Shown here piece after piece: positions 31,218-40,443 of a stretch of DNA of 64,000 nucleotides (position 1 is the stretch's first letter; each line of letters starts with the position of its first letter). Made by a program: the position numbers and the translations under genes. The DNA is taken from contig CAKMXJ010000019.1 in NCBI GenBank assembly GCA_928724745.1, positions 1 to 64,000 of the forward strand, written 5' to 3'. The stretch comes from Anthracocystis setariae. Lineage: Eukaryota; Basidiomycota; Ustilaginomycetes; Ustilaginales; Ustilaginaceae. The notes beneath the pieces are model-generated. The model did no database searches. It was not told where the DNA came from and was given only the letters and a program-made list of their open reading frames with translations.

Positions 31218-32600
31218 TTACAGACGGCTTTCGCGGAAGAAGGGAACCGAGACGTCCGTCTCACGCCAGAAGCGGAGAATTCGGTGAGCAATCTCGATAG
31301 GACGCTCGTGTGGCAGGTTATGCGTGCCGGTCATGACCTCGAAATGAAGATTGGGGATGCCTTGAGCTGTGTGAAAGATGTCCTCCAGCGGAAGCAGAAG
31401 AGGCTTGTGTGCCGAAACGAACAGGACCGGAAGACGTGCCGGAAGACAGTGAAGGTATTGCGAGACCTGGAATCCTGGTCGGTTGCCGCGAATCGACAGC
31501 GCCTCGGCCACCTTATCAGCACTACGTTCTACGGTACCCGGATTGGCTAGAGACTCGGTCAGCATACCAGCAGCAAATGCGTCTCGTACAGATGGGTGCC
31601 ACAGCTGCATGTGCTTGTCTGTGTCTGCCTCGACGCGCGCCTCTTCGCGTGACATCCAGCGGTCCTTCTTTAGCAAGGTGTATCGAGCCAGCGGTACACG
31701 GTGGACGCGCTCCACCTGCTCGAACGTTCCCAGAATACTCTCAAGCAGAATAACCGATTCGAACAGGTCGGGGAAATGGTACGAAGCTTGCGACAGGGCA
31801 GCACCGCCGAAAGAGTGGCCGATGCCGACGAGTTTCTTCCTTGGGAGACGAGGAAGGTGGAAGTCGAGAGTTCGCGAAGGCTCGACTGGTGTAGAGGTGC
31901 GCGTGGAGGGCATAAAGCAGCAGATGAATTGAAGGATGTCGCGGGCGAGATCGTTGCCATCAATGCATCGGTCGCTGAATTCGAGCGGCGAAACGTCGTC
32001 AAGCTGGCGGTTGACAACAGCCGACATTCCATGACCGAGTGTGTCGATCATCCAGATCTCCTCGATCTCGTTTGGCTTGGTGCGCAAAAGCTCATCGACG
32101 ATGGGCACAAAGCATTCTTTCGAGAACCCGAGACCGTGTGTCAGGATGAGGATCTTGGCGTCAGGGTTTTTGGTAGCACGCTTGGGGATCAATCGCTCCA
32201 CCACCAGGGCACGTCGCTTGTTCAGCTGCTTAGGATCTGTGCCACCTCGTACGAAGGGGGTGAAGAGCCCTGGGGTTGGCTCAACCTTGACAGGGACGAA
32301 GTGACAAGCATCAACGGCGCGGGCGTTCTGTGAGAGCACCTCATGGGTACCAGGCAGCAATTCAGAAAGCGACTCGCCACCGGCAAGGGGCGCAGAGTAG
32401 GTGGAGCGTGGGTAAGCAAGCGGCATGGTGAAGCTGGCACGATGGAAACCGGCACCGTGAGTAGAACCAGCTGGATACTGAGGGGTGGGTGGGTTGATCG
32501 AAAGGTGGTGAAGGCGCTCGGCAGCGAAGTGGGCAGCCTCGAGGTCGATGGGGGCCAGGCAGGAGCCAAAGCCAGTGTCGATCTGCTTAGGTGCCTGCAT
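31218..32600 (-). CDS. Alpha/beta-hydrolase with a peroxisomal PTS1 tail (460 aa)
   Basis: Predicted serine hydrolase, probably a lipase or esterase of the peroxisomal matrix. The nucleophile elbow is GHSFGG with Ser263; an oxyanion-type THGLGFSKE lies near 154-162; the catalytic His is probably His427 in GTHNLPHERP. The protein ends in Ser-Arg-Leu, a classical type 1 peroxisomal targeting signal. General architecture recalls yeast Lpx1, also a PTS1 alpha/beta-hydrolase, but orthology is inference. The first in-frame ATG is at 32600-32598; the upstream in-frame sequence has no ATG. There is no signal peptide or membrane segment. It is a lone minus-strand gene with ~2.8 kb of gene-free DNA upstream. 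Confidence 0.85.
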   Translation of the reverse strand: MQAPKQIDTGFGSCLAPIDLEAAHFAAERLHHLSINPPTPQYPAGSTHGAGFHRASFTMPLAYPRSTYSAPLAGGESLSELLPGTHEVLSQNARAVDACHFVPVKVEPTPGLFTPFVRGGTDPKQLNKRRALVVERLIPKRATKNPDAKILILTHGLGFSKECFVPIVDELLRTKPNEIEEIWMIDTLGHGMSAVVNRQLDDVSPLEFSDRCIDGNDLARDILQFICCFMPSTRTSTPVEPSRTLDFHLPRLPRKKLVGIGHSFGGAALSQASYHFPDLFESVILLESILGTFEQVERVHRVPLARYTLLKKDRWMSREEARVEADTDKHMQLWHPSVRDAFAAGMLTESLANPGTVERSADKVAEALSIRGNRPGFQVSQYLHCLPARLPVLFVSAHKPLLLPLEDIFHTAQGIPNLHFEVMTGTHNLPHERPIEIAHRILRFWRETDVSVPFFRESRL

Positions 32601-35393
32601 GATGGCGACAAAGATGGAGGATGTGGTGCTGGGCAAAACCTGTCCCGCAGGTTATGTGGTGGAGAGAGTAAGGTAGGCGTAAAGTTAAGAAATACCAGTT
32701 CTCAACGTTAGGCTTGCTGTATGGCGATACGAAGCTCTGAAGGGATAGGGTTCGGAAGATTAGGTTGCGAGTTGTTAGGGAGGGAACGTCCCAGGAGTCG
32801 AATTTGGAGCGTGAGGAATACATATATGTGTGGGAGGTCTCATCAGCGGGTGCGATGATCGATTACGACAGGGCAGGTCCGGCTGAGGCACGGATAAAGT
32901 CGGCGTCTTGGCCAACTTGGTTCGAATCTGTCAAAGACCGCCAATCTGTGAGACATGCTGAGTATCAAGACCGGTCTAGGGCATTCGGCCACATTGTCGC
33001 GCCTATCATCTTGCGCCCAGACGAGTGAGACAATCTGCGAGGCGGAGTGGAAACATGATAGCCGAACCCTGGTACACGAAAGAGGCGCTACACATGTTCC
33101 GTCCAGGCTCAGACACTGAATCGTCAAAGCTTGGTGGGGCAGCTTCGAGACACCGAGACTGACACAGAAGCGAAATTCCATGAACGATCAAGCAAGCTCA
33201 GATAGCTCCGACGTCGGGAAGGAATACGGCTCAGAACGGCAATGATGCAAGTGGTGGTGGCTCATCGTGTTCGGGGCGGGGTTGTCTCGGGCTCAAGGTG
33301 AGTTCCCTCGTGTGGCAGAGTCCGACAGCCCACATCGAGCCAGGTTGAAGCCGTCAAACTGTCTAGGGAACTACTGTCCGACAAGCGAGTTGATGATGAG
33401 ACCTTCGCCGGCTTCGCCGCTCTGCCTTACCTGGGCGCACAGTTGAACAAGGGCTGGCTTGCTGGCTTGAACTTGACCGTCCTCGAAGGACGTAAAATTT
33501 GGCCTCGCCAAGTTCAAACCTGCCGCTTCGTGGCGCTTATCTTGGGGTTGCTTGAGGCGGCCGATCACTCGCTATGTTTCTGAAAAGCCTGGACCTGAAA
33601 GGCAAGTAAGTGCTGACGGAGGGTCGATATAGTACCTGCAACTCCATCAGACCCCGATCCGAAACTGGCTTGGACGGTGGTGAGACACACCATCAAATCG
33701 GCAAAGCTGGTCTGGTATGCTTTTGTAGTTAATTGAGACTAGGTTGAATCCAGGCAGTGTTTGACGTTTTCGAACTCAAATGGCGACTTGAAACGGAGAC
33801 CGAGAAATCTGTAATGGGAACTGAGCTCACTTTAAAATTTGTACCTCTAGCTGCTCGCGTTGGACGAAATTGAAGAATACAAAAAAGTGAACTCCGGTCT
33901 ATTTGGTCTACGCCACCACGCCGCCTGAAACCGCTTCCAGACTCAACTGACAGCTGCACGCCAAGCTTCAAACCATTTCCGGCAAACAGCGTCATGGGCA
34001 CGAGTAGCAAGCTGCCACGATCGGCCTTTTGCAAATCCCATTTGTGCAGCTTTTGGCCGGAGAGGTGCCGCCGTTCGCAGGTAGACTGTGCCTCTCGCTG
34101 CCCTGAAACATAACGGTGACTGCAACACCTGCCATTTCAGCCCCGCTACCCGCTACGAGCTTCTTCGCCTGGTTCATGTGGATGTCAGGCACGAGCGCTG
34201 TAATCGACATATACGCCGTGCCTGCCTCCCCTCGCTTTGAACTCGCTTTAAGCCCTCAAGCCTGGCGAGACTCAACTGTGTTTGAGGAAGGTCAAGTTTG
34301 GCGGTCTGTTTCACCGCCATGCAGGTCGTGTTCTACGCTCGTGCCATTGTTTAATGGATCATATTGTATCTTGTCTCCGACTTTGACTGAGCTCTTACAC
34401 TGAGTGCTGAGATCTGCAAACCTTCCAGATGCACTGACACGAGGTGCCTTGAAAAGGCAGCGCGCATATTCGTCGAGTGCAGCGGATTTGCAAATGCACC
34501 GATAATGATGTCTCATATCGACTTACCGTCCCCAGAATGCACTGGCAATGGATCGTATGCGCCTTGCTCGGTCTCTACGAGGTCGCAAACGGCCGTGCGG
34601 AGCCACGTTTGTGGTGCAGATACATGATTGTACTTGGCGCCGCCTCGTATCAGCCAAACTCTTGGCCTTTGCCGTCTTGCAACCACTTCGAATGTCTCCT
34701 GATGGCAAAGTTTGGACCACGAGCTCATCCGCATTTGACCGATCAGAGTGTAGCTCTGCAGGTACACATTACTATAAAAAATGCTCCAGAGATCTGGGTT
34801 TGAGCACCAAGCGCTCAAGTGCGTGGCAGTGGGTCTCACCTCATTCACTTAATCCGGGTTCACTGATGATGTGCACGTTGGCAGATAAAAAGGCAACAAG
34901 TGGCTATGATCCGACTACCTGCAGTGAGATCACTCTATCGATTTCATCGATGTGTGGGTACGGTACGATATCGGCACAGTACAATCCCCTTTTCGCTTAC
35001 GAGTCTGTTTCAAGCCTGCAGCCTCGTTTCAGCGATCATGAGAACATTGTGCCAAGCAAGACACCCATCTCGCTCGGCAACATGTACCACCTACAGATCA
35101 GACATTTTTGCGATTCCAGCTTTGGTTCCCGTGGAAGGAATCTCACGCTAACCGCTATATCCGGACTCATTCAAGTCTGCCCTTGGTCTAAGCTCGTGGA
35201 ATCGACGAGCGAAGATCATGATTGCCTACATAACACAACGGCTGCCATTTTCAAGGACAATGTTGTAGACATGCATACCATCCTGTCAGCCTCGCTACCT
35301 ACGCCAGATGCTCAGAACTGAGGATATCGGATAAGTGCATCGACGATTTTAGATGAAATTGCGCAAGTGATTTGTGGCCACAAGACTCTACAT
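32601..35393. other. Intergenic region, 2.8 kb, no confident gene
   Basis: From about 33300 to 34500 the sequence is a patchwork of short frames on both strands, perhaps relics of a decayed gene or element. One open frame, 34548-35321 (+, 257 codons), starts with ATG but has many Cys, Ser and Arg residues, no domain and no promoter, so I do not call it a gene. The promoter of the PTS1 hydrolase lies at the left end. Confidence 0.4.
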
Positions 35394-36485
35394 TCAAAAC
35401 ACCATGCAAAGGCGACCTTGGAGCTGCTTCGAGTTGTAGTGCTCAGCCATCTTGTTGGCATCCTCGACGCTGTATGTCTTTTCAATGTAGGTGGAGCAGC
35501 CATTGTCGGCGTGAAGCTTGAGCAGATCCTGGCACTGCTCGGGCGTGCAAATCAGACGACCGCGGATGGTTTGCTCCTTGAAGTTCATGGCAAATGGATC
35601 AAGCTCGAACGGACCATCGGCAGGCAAGCCGACATCGACCAGCTGACCACCTTTGCGCAAGAACTGCTGGCTGAACTTGATCAAGCTGCGATCCTCGCAG
35701 TTGATGACAACGCGATCGACACCTGGGTTTGTATCGTAGAGGCTGCTGGAGAGTTCATCGATGCATTTGTTCTTGGCTTCTTCCGTCTCGACGAGGAAAG
35801 TCTTGTCAGGCTTGAGGTGATCAGCAGTCTTGGTGGCGAGTTCGAGAGCCTCCTTGCGGTTGTCGATTGCAATGACCTTGCAGCCCATAGCTTTGGCGTA
35901 CTGCACACCTAGATGGCCAAGTCCACCGACACCGACCATAGCGAGCCACTGACCCTTTTCAGGCTTGGCGGCGAGCAGAGCTCCATAGACCGTGGCGCCG
36001 GCACAAAACAATGGCGCGGCCTGATCGAAAGGAATGCTTTCAGGCACCTTGCATACTACACGTGCATCCGCCTTCATGTATTGAGAAAAGCCGCCATTGA
36101 GGGTCAAGCCAAGCATACCTGGCATGTTGTCGCAGAGCTGCTTTCCTTGCTTGCACGAATCGCACTTGCCACAGAAGCCATAGGTATTGATGGAGCCGAC
36201 GCGATCGCCAACCTTGAGGCCCGACTTGCCAGCGTCAGAGCCGAGCTTGACTACCGTGCCGACAGGCTCATGCGAGCCTACAAGACCTGGCTTGGCACCC
36301 TGGGATTTGTACACGCCTTGCATGACTTGCAAGTCAGTGTGACAGTAACCAGCGGCGGCAATCTTGACGAGAACATCGTGAGGACCAAGGTCGGTGGGTA
36401 CATCGATGTCCTTTACTTCGTAGCCCTTGTTGAAATCCTTGATGGTGGCAGCACGCATCTTTTGGGGGATAGATTCACTCGACAT
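35394..36485 (-). CDS. Zinc-dependent alcohol dehydrogenase (363 aa)
   Basis: Cytosolic NAD-dependent medium-chain alcohol dehydrogenase of the yeast ADH1 type, interconverting alcohols and aldehydes. Catalytic zinc ligands are Cys48 (GYCHTD), His72 with Glu73 (GSHEP) and Cys161 (PLFCAGATVYGAL). Structural zinc cysteines are 105, 108, 111 and 118, spaced C-x2-C-x2-C-x6-C, one residue shorter than the usual x7 in the last gap. The NAD-binding GVGGLGHLG is at about 185-193. No mitochondrial presequence. ATG at 36485-36483; length normal. The second ADH-type gene, 2.2 kb away on the other strand, is only distantly related, so the pair is not a recent duplication. Confidence 0.92.
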   Translation of the reverse strand: MSSESIPQKMRAATIKDFNKGYEVKDIDVPTDLGPHDVLVKIAAAGYCHTDLQVMQGVYKSQGAKPGLVGSHEPVGTVVKLGSDAGKSGLKVGDRVGSINTYGFCGKCDSCKQGKQLCDNMPGMLGLTLNGGFSQYMKADARVVCKVPESIPFDQAAPLFCAGATVYGALLAAKPEKGQWLAMVGVGGLGHLGVQYAKAMGCKVIAIDNRKEALELATKTADHLKPDKTFLVETEEAKNKCIDELSSSLYDTNPGVDRVVINCEDRSLIKFSQQFLRKGGQLVDVGLPADGPFELDPFAMNFKEQTIRGRLICTPEQCQDLLKLHADNGCSTYIEKTYSVEDANKMAEHYNSKQLQGRLCMVF

Positions 36486-37258
36486 GCTGTAGAGATGGAG
36501 ACTGATACGAAAGAGGAGCTGTCGATGGGAGATGGATCAGGGGAGGCAGAGATGGACAGCTTCGATTTCGAGGTGGCTTATATGGATAGCACAGAGGCGA
36601 TGATGGACAGCACAAGTTACCAGCCTCAACAGGACGTAAGTGAGCTTGGCCACAGTGGAGCCTGCAACAGACACGGCGCTGGACGATTCAAGACAGAGAG
36701 AAGCACAGCAGCGGAGGATGAGATCTACAGGGTACCAAGAATGACGGTCACTGTGGCAAGTGAATGTCGGACGCATATCCATGTCAGCAGAGACAAGCCT
36801 GGAAGAACAATGGAACCGCCATCATGCAGGCTGTCGAGCTGGTTCAAGTGGGCAACAAAACCAAGGCATGACGGACGACATCAGACATCAGGCTGATTCA
36901 GAAGCTGTTCGGCACTGCACACGGCAGTGAAGTGGACTTGATTCTTTCTGATGGCGACCATGCTATGCCCTATCAGTCTGGCAAAAGCTACCTCGGCTGA
37001 ATACTGCGCAGGGGAATCATAGTATCGTCGTGAGTGATGTTCCGAAGACGAATTTTGGATGACAGAAGCGGTGTGTGACGAAGATGAGTCAACTTTCAGC
37101 TGTGTACTTCGATGACGGCAAAATGCAATTAGCTAGGTAGTTACTCTGCTACAGACGACAGCGTGCAGCTTTCAGATAGCAAGGATCTAGGTGATTCAGC
37201 AAAAAAGAAGTAACGAACATGACCCAATTTTATCAATTAAGCAGTCAAGGCGCTCAAA
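36486..37258. other. Shared upstream region of two divergent ADH-type genes (left part)
   Basis: Promoter side of the minus-strand ADH. No gene or strong repeat is seen before the inverted-repeat element. Confidence 0.4.
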
Positions 37259-37259
37259 A

Positions 37260-37859
37260 TTATACCTTTTTTCGCTTCAGATCGTGGTTAGCAGCAATGT
37301 CATCGTGATTACTCCTAATGTCTTCGTGATACATGTTCGATATCCTAGCAATCTGAGCGTGATTCTACATGATGTGATCGTGAGTCTCGATTGGCTGTGT
37401 TCGGGAGTCAAACAAAGTATCAAGATCTGCCAAATGTATAGGGATCATGCTGTGTGAACCAGATCGCATTCTACCAAATCAGTTGTGAACCAGACTACAT
37501 GATCAGGGATACCATGTCAACACAATCGGATCAAACCAGGAACTGAGCTCTGCTTCTTGGTCTGGACTGTATATATGGTGTTGTTGGCGATGCGATGTGA
37601 TGGTGTCAAGACAGAACTCAGCCCTTCGGCAAGAACAAGGAGAAGCTCAGCACTTCGGACAAGCCAAACAGATCACGCACGTTGCTGACTAATCACGATC
37701 AACACAGACCTCTCCCAAAGACAAGCAATTAACACTCACGACGACATCGTGTAGAATCACGCTCAGATTGCTAGGATATCGAACATGTATCACGAAGACA
37801 TTAGGAGTAATCACGATGACATTGCTGCAAACCACGATCTGAAGCGAAAAAAGGTATAA
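37260..37859. mobile_element. MITE-like element with ~115-150 bp terminal inverted repeats
   Basis: The left arm (37260-37412) and right arm (37706-37859) are inverted copies. The outer ~110 nt of each arm pair with one mismatch, and similarity then fades up to ~150 nt. Both ends begin TTATACCTTTTTTCGC on their own strand. Outermost TA dinucleotides could be a TA target duplication, as for Tc1/mariner-type elements, but they are ambiguous because the inverted repeat itself starts with T-A. The ~290-bp centre has no transposase frame. The element lies between two divergent genes for alcohol dehydrogenases. Confidence 0.85.
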
Positions 37860-38699
37860 CTCCACGCGAGAGCGATGTGGTTGAATGCTTTGTCGCACGA
37901 CAGGATGGGGATATGAGTCCAATAGAGTAGTCACTACTCTGAAACGTTGATGGATGAAGAGCGCATGAATGGATCGATGGAACGAATCTGATCGGCATGC
38001 TGTGATGCATGTCACCGAATCGACGCCGATGCCATGAGCGGCTATCTCCGTTGCGATTGTGAGCGGATCGCAAGAAGACAAGGGTGGAGGTGGAGGTGGA
38101 GGATGCGTGAGACGGAATCAAAGGTTGGCTGGAAAGGAAAAAATCCCTACTCTTGTCAAACGCGATACAATATGTCCGAGTGTCGAACGACATCGTCATG
38201 GTCCGTGCATCATGCAAAGTCACAGAGTGGCTTTCCTCTCAGAGCACCTCGGCATTGAACAGCACAACGGAAGGCACGGAAGGACGGACAGCAAACCGAT
38301 GTCGACGCTCGCTGACCTTTCGATCTTTGTACACTAGGAAGCTCAACAACGAAGCTTTTGGTACAGTGGCAGCATGTGAATGGAATCTGGAACACCCAAG
38401 GTAGGGTCGTGGCTTGCTTGCATGTGTCAAAGCAATGTCGGTCGGTCGATGGATGGGTTTGCGCGTTTATGTTGCTACAGTAACACCTGCCATTTTTCGG
38501 CAATAAGCCAAGTTTGTCAGATGTGCGATGTCGACTACAGAGTGAGGAACTTGCCAAACGTCTCACACGAATTTGGCGGTGCCTCTGTCCTTGCAAAGGC
38601 TGTTTCATTGAGATAATATATAATGCGAAGCAGCTTGCCCGCTTCTTATCTGTTTGTTCCACCCATCGTCCATCTTCCAACGTACCCGTCCACGCAAAC
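37860..38699. other. Upstream region of the plus-strand MDR dehydrogenase
   Basis: No separate gene seen. A TACAGTA word occurs near 38472, and ATAATATATAATG near 38612-38624 is a likely TATA box ~80 bp before the ATG at 38700. Confidence 0.5.
38611..38624 (+). promoter_or_regulatory. TATA-box candidate of the second ADH gene
   Basis: AT-rich GATAATATATAATG patch ~80 bp upstream of the ATG at 38700, in otherwise balanced sequence. Confidence 0.45.
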
Positions 38700-39716
38700 A
38701 TGTCTTCCCTTCCCAAAACTTATAAGGCTGCCATTTTCGAAGAGGTAGGCAAGCCGCTCGTCATCAAGGACGTCGAGCTCAAGCACCCCGAAGAAGGGCA
38801 GATCTTGGTCAAGGTCGAAGCCTGTGGTGTCTGCCACTCGGATATGTTCGCTCAAGCTGGCGCCTTTGCGCCTCCTCCGCGTATCCCTGGCCACGAAATC
38901 GTCGGCAAGGTGGTTGAGGTTGGTCCGCATGTCACCAAATGGAAGCAAGGTGACCGTGTCGGCGGTGCCTGGCACGGTGGCCACGATGGCACTTGCCGTC
39001 AGTGCAACCAGGGCCTCTTCCAGATGTGCGACAACGCACAGATCAACGGTATCACTCGAGACGGAGGCTACGCCGAGTACTGCCTGCTCCGCGCCGAAGC
39101 CGCTGTCCGAGTTCCTGCTGACGCCGATGCTGTCAAGGTGGCGCCTCTCATGTGCGCCGGTGTGACGGTTCACAACGGCATTCGCAAGATGAACATCACC
39201 CCTGGCGAGACTGTCGCCATTCAGGGTCTTGGAGGTCTCGGTCATCTTGCAGTCCAATATGCTCGCAAGATGGGTTACCGCACTGTTGCTCTCTCGCGAG
39301 GCACCGACAAGAAGGACTTTGCCATGAAGCTCGGGGCTACCGACTACATCGACACCAGCAAGGAGAACGCCGCCGAAGCTTTGCAGAAGATCGGAGGTGC
39401 GGCCTTGATTGTGGCCACTGCTCCCAACCCTGAACACATTTCCCCGCTTGTCGGCGGCTGCAAGCCTTTGGGCAAGCTCCTCATCCTGGCACCTGTCGGT
39501 GACGTTCCTGTCAACTCTATGGCGATGATCAGCAAGGGAATCTCGGTACATGGTTGGCCCTCGGGTCATGCGCTGGACACCGAAGATGCGATTGCCTTTA
39601 GCGATCGATTCGACGTCGAGTGCATGTGCGAGGCTTTCCCTCTCGCCAAGGCCAACGAAGCTTTCGACCACATGATGGCCAACAAAGCTCGCTTCCGTGC
39701 TGTTTTGACCATGTAA
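38700..39716 (+). CDS. Medium-chain alcohol dehydrogenase, incomplete structural zinc site (338 aa)
   Basis: Predicted NAD(P)-dependent alcohol dehydrogenase of the MDR superfamily. Catalytic zinc residues are Cys45 (GVCHSD), His65 and Glu66 (PGHEIVG), and Cys in [13 protein letters not shown] (near 155). The cofactor loop is [13 protein letters not shown] (near 178). The structural zinc lobe reads [18 protein letters not shown]: three cysteines in C-x2-C-x7-C spacing, but the first cysteine of the usual four is replaced (Asp at that spacing, with His one residue before it). The ATG at 38700 is chosen because the upstream open frame lacks conserved sequence and a TATA box sits ~80 bp before it. 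Substrate cannot be predicted. Confidence 0.9.
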   Translation: MSSLPKTYKAAIFEEVGKPLVIKDVELKHPEEGQILVKVEACGVCHSDMFAQAGAFAPPPRIPGHEIVGKVVEVGPHVTKWKQGDRVGGAWHGGHDGTCRQCNQGLFQMCDNAQINGITRDGGYAEYCLLRAEAAVRVPADADAVKVAPLMCAGVTVHNGIRKMNITPGETVAIQGLGGLGHLAVQYARKMGYRTVALSRGTDKKDFAMKLGATDYIDTSKENAAEALQKIGGAALIVATAPNPEHISPLVGGCKPLGKLLILAPVGDVPVNSMAMISKGISVHGWPSGHALDTEDAIAFSDRFDVECMCEAFPLAKANEAFDHMMANKARFRAVLTM

Positions 39717-40443
39717 AGCCTCATCTTTAGTATGTTCAAACCATCTGTTCAGAGGCACGGTCCTGACTTTTGATTCTTGCCAATGTGACTTGAACGTCTC
39801 GAATGCAAGCCGTGAGAAATTGATTGAGGTCAAGTCATCGACCTATTTGAACGTCCAAAGATCGGAACCTTTGAGCAAAGGGAAACGATGCGGCCATACG
39901 CTTCGGGTTCCGAACCTGGAAGCGCAGTAGCGAATCGGTCCTCTCCACCAAAGACGTCCGGTCTCTTCTTCCCGAGGGTTCCATGTGCTCAAAAGACAAA
40001 GGGAGAGGAAACGGATTGGAACAAGTCACCTTGAGCACGCTCCAGCTTTAATCAGCGGGAAAACTTGGTGGGGCGTTTGCAGAAATTGCGGGGGTCCCGC
40101 GATACTGTATGCCAAAACCTTGTCGCTGTATTGTGTTGTACTGTGCTGTTCTATTGTTGTATCGCTTGAGCGCCGCGCTTCCTTCCGCGGTGCGTGACAC
40201 GGGCCACTCGCACTCACGCCCCCAGCTCTTCTTGGAGCCACCTACAGTACCGTCTACTTGTTGCACTCAAACATCTGACCGCGGCGTCGATGATATATGC
40301 ACAGTCCCACCACCCTTGTCTCGCCCACATCAGTTCAACCCAGCACTCATTTGCTAGATTGAGCGGTCATCTAGCCAACATCTCGACACTCAACGCCACT
40401 TGATCACGCATGTACACATCTCTGCGCAGTAATCGTCGTCAGA
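39717..40443. other. Intergenic region with one pheromone-response-element match
   Basis: Promoter side of the acyl-CoA ligase. It includes ACAAAGGGA at 39996-40004 and TACTGTA/TACAGTA words near 40107 and 40247. No gene seen. Confidence 0.5.
39996..40004 (+). promoter_or_regulatory. Exact match to the smut pheromone response element ACAAAGGGA
   Basis: ACAAAGGGA is the published Prf1 binding motif of Ustilago maydis. This copy is ~440 bp upstream of the acyl-CoA ligase start. A near-match (GCAAAGGGA) lies ~120 bp before it. A single 9-mer match in 64 kb is not significant by itself. Confidence 0.25.

Noticed and set aside
34548..35321. 257-codon plus-strand ATG frame in the 32.6-35.4 kb gap
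   Set aside because: Composition is Cys/Ser/Arg-rich and irregular, with no domain, no TATA and no leader; could be chance. Transcript evidence would change this.
35913..36896. 327-codon plus-strand frame antisense to the first ADH gene and its upstream DNA
   Set aside because: Same shadow effect; the part outside the ADH gene has no recognisable sequence.
38646..39833. 395-codon minus-strand frame antisense to the second ADH gene
   Set aside because: It exactly covers a gene with complete ADH motifs and has no independent domain.
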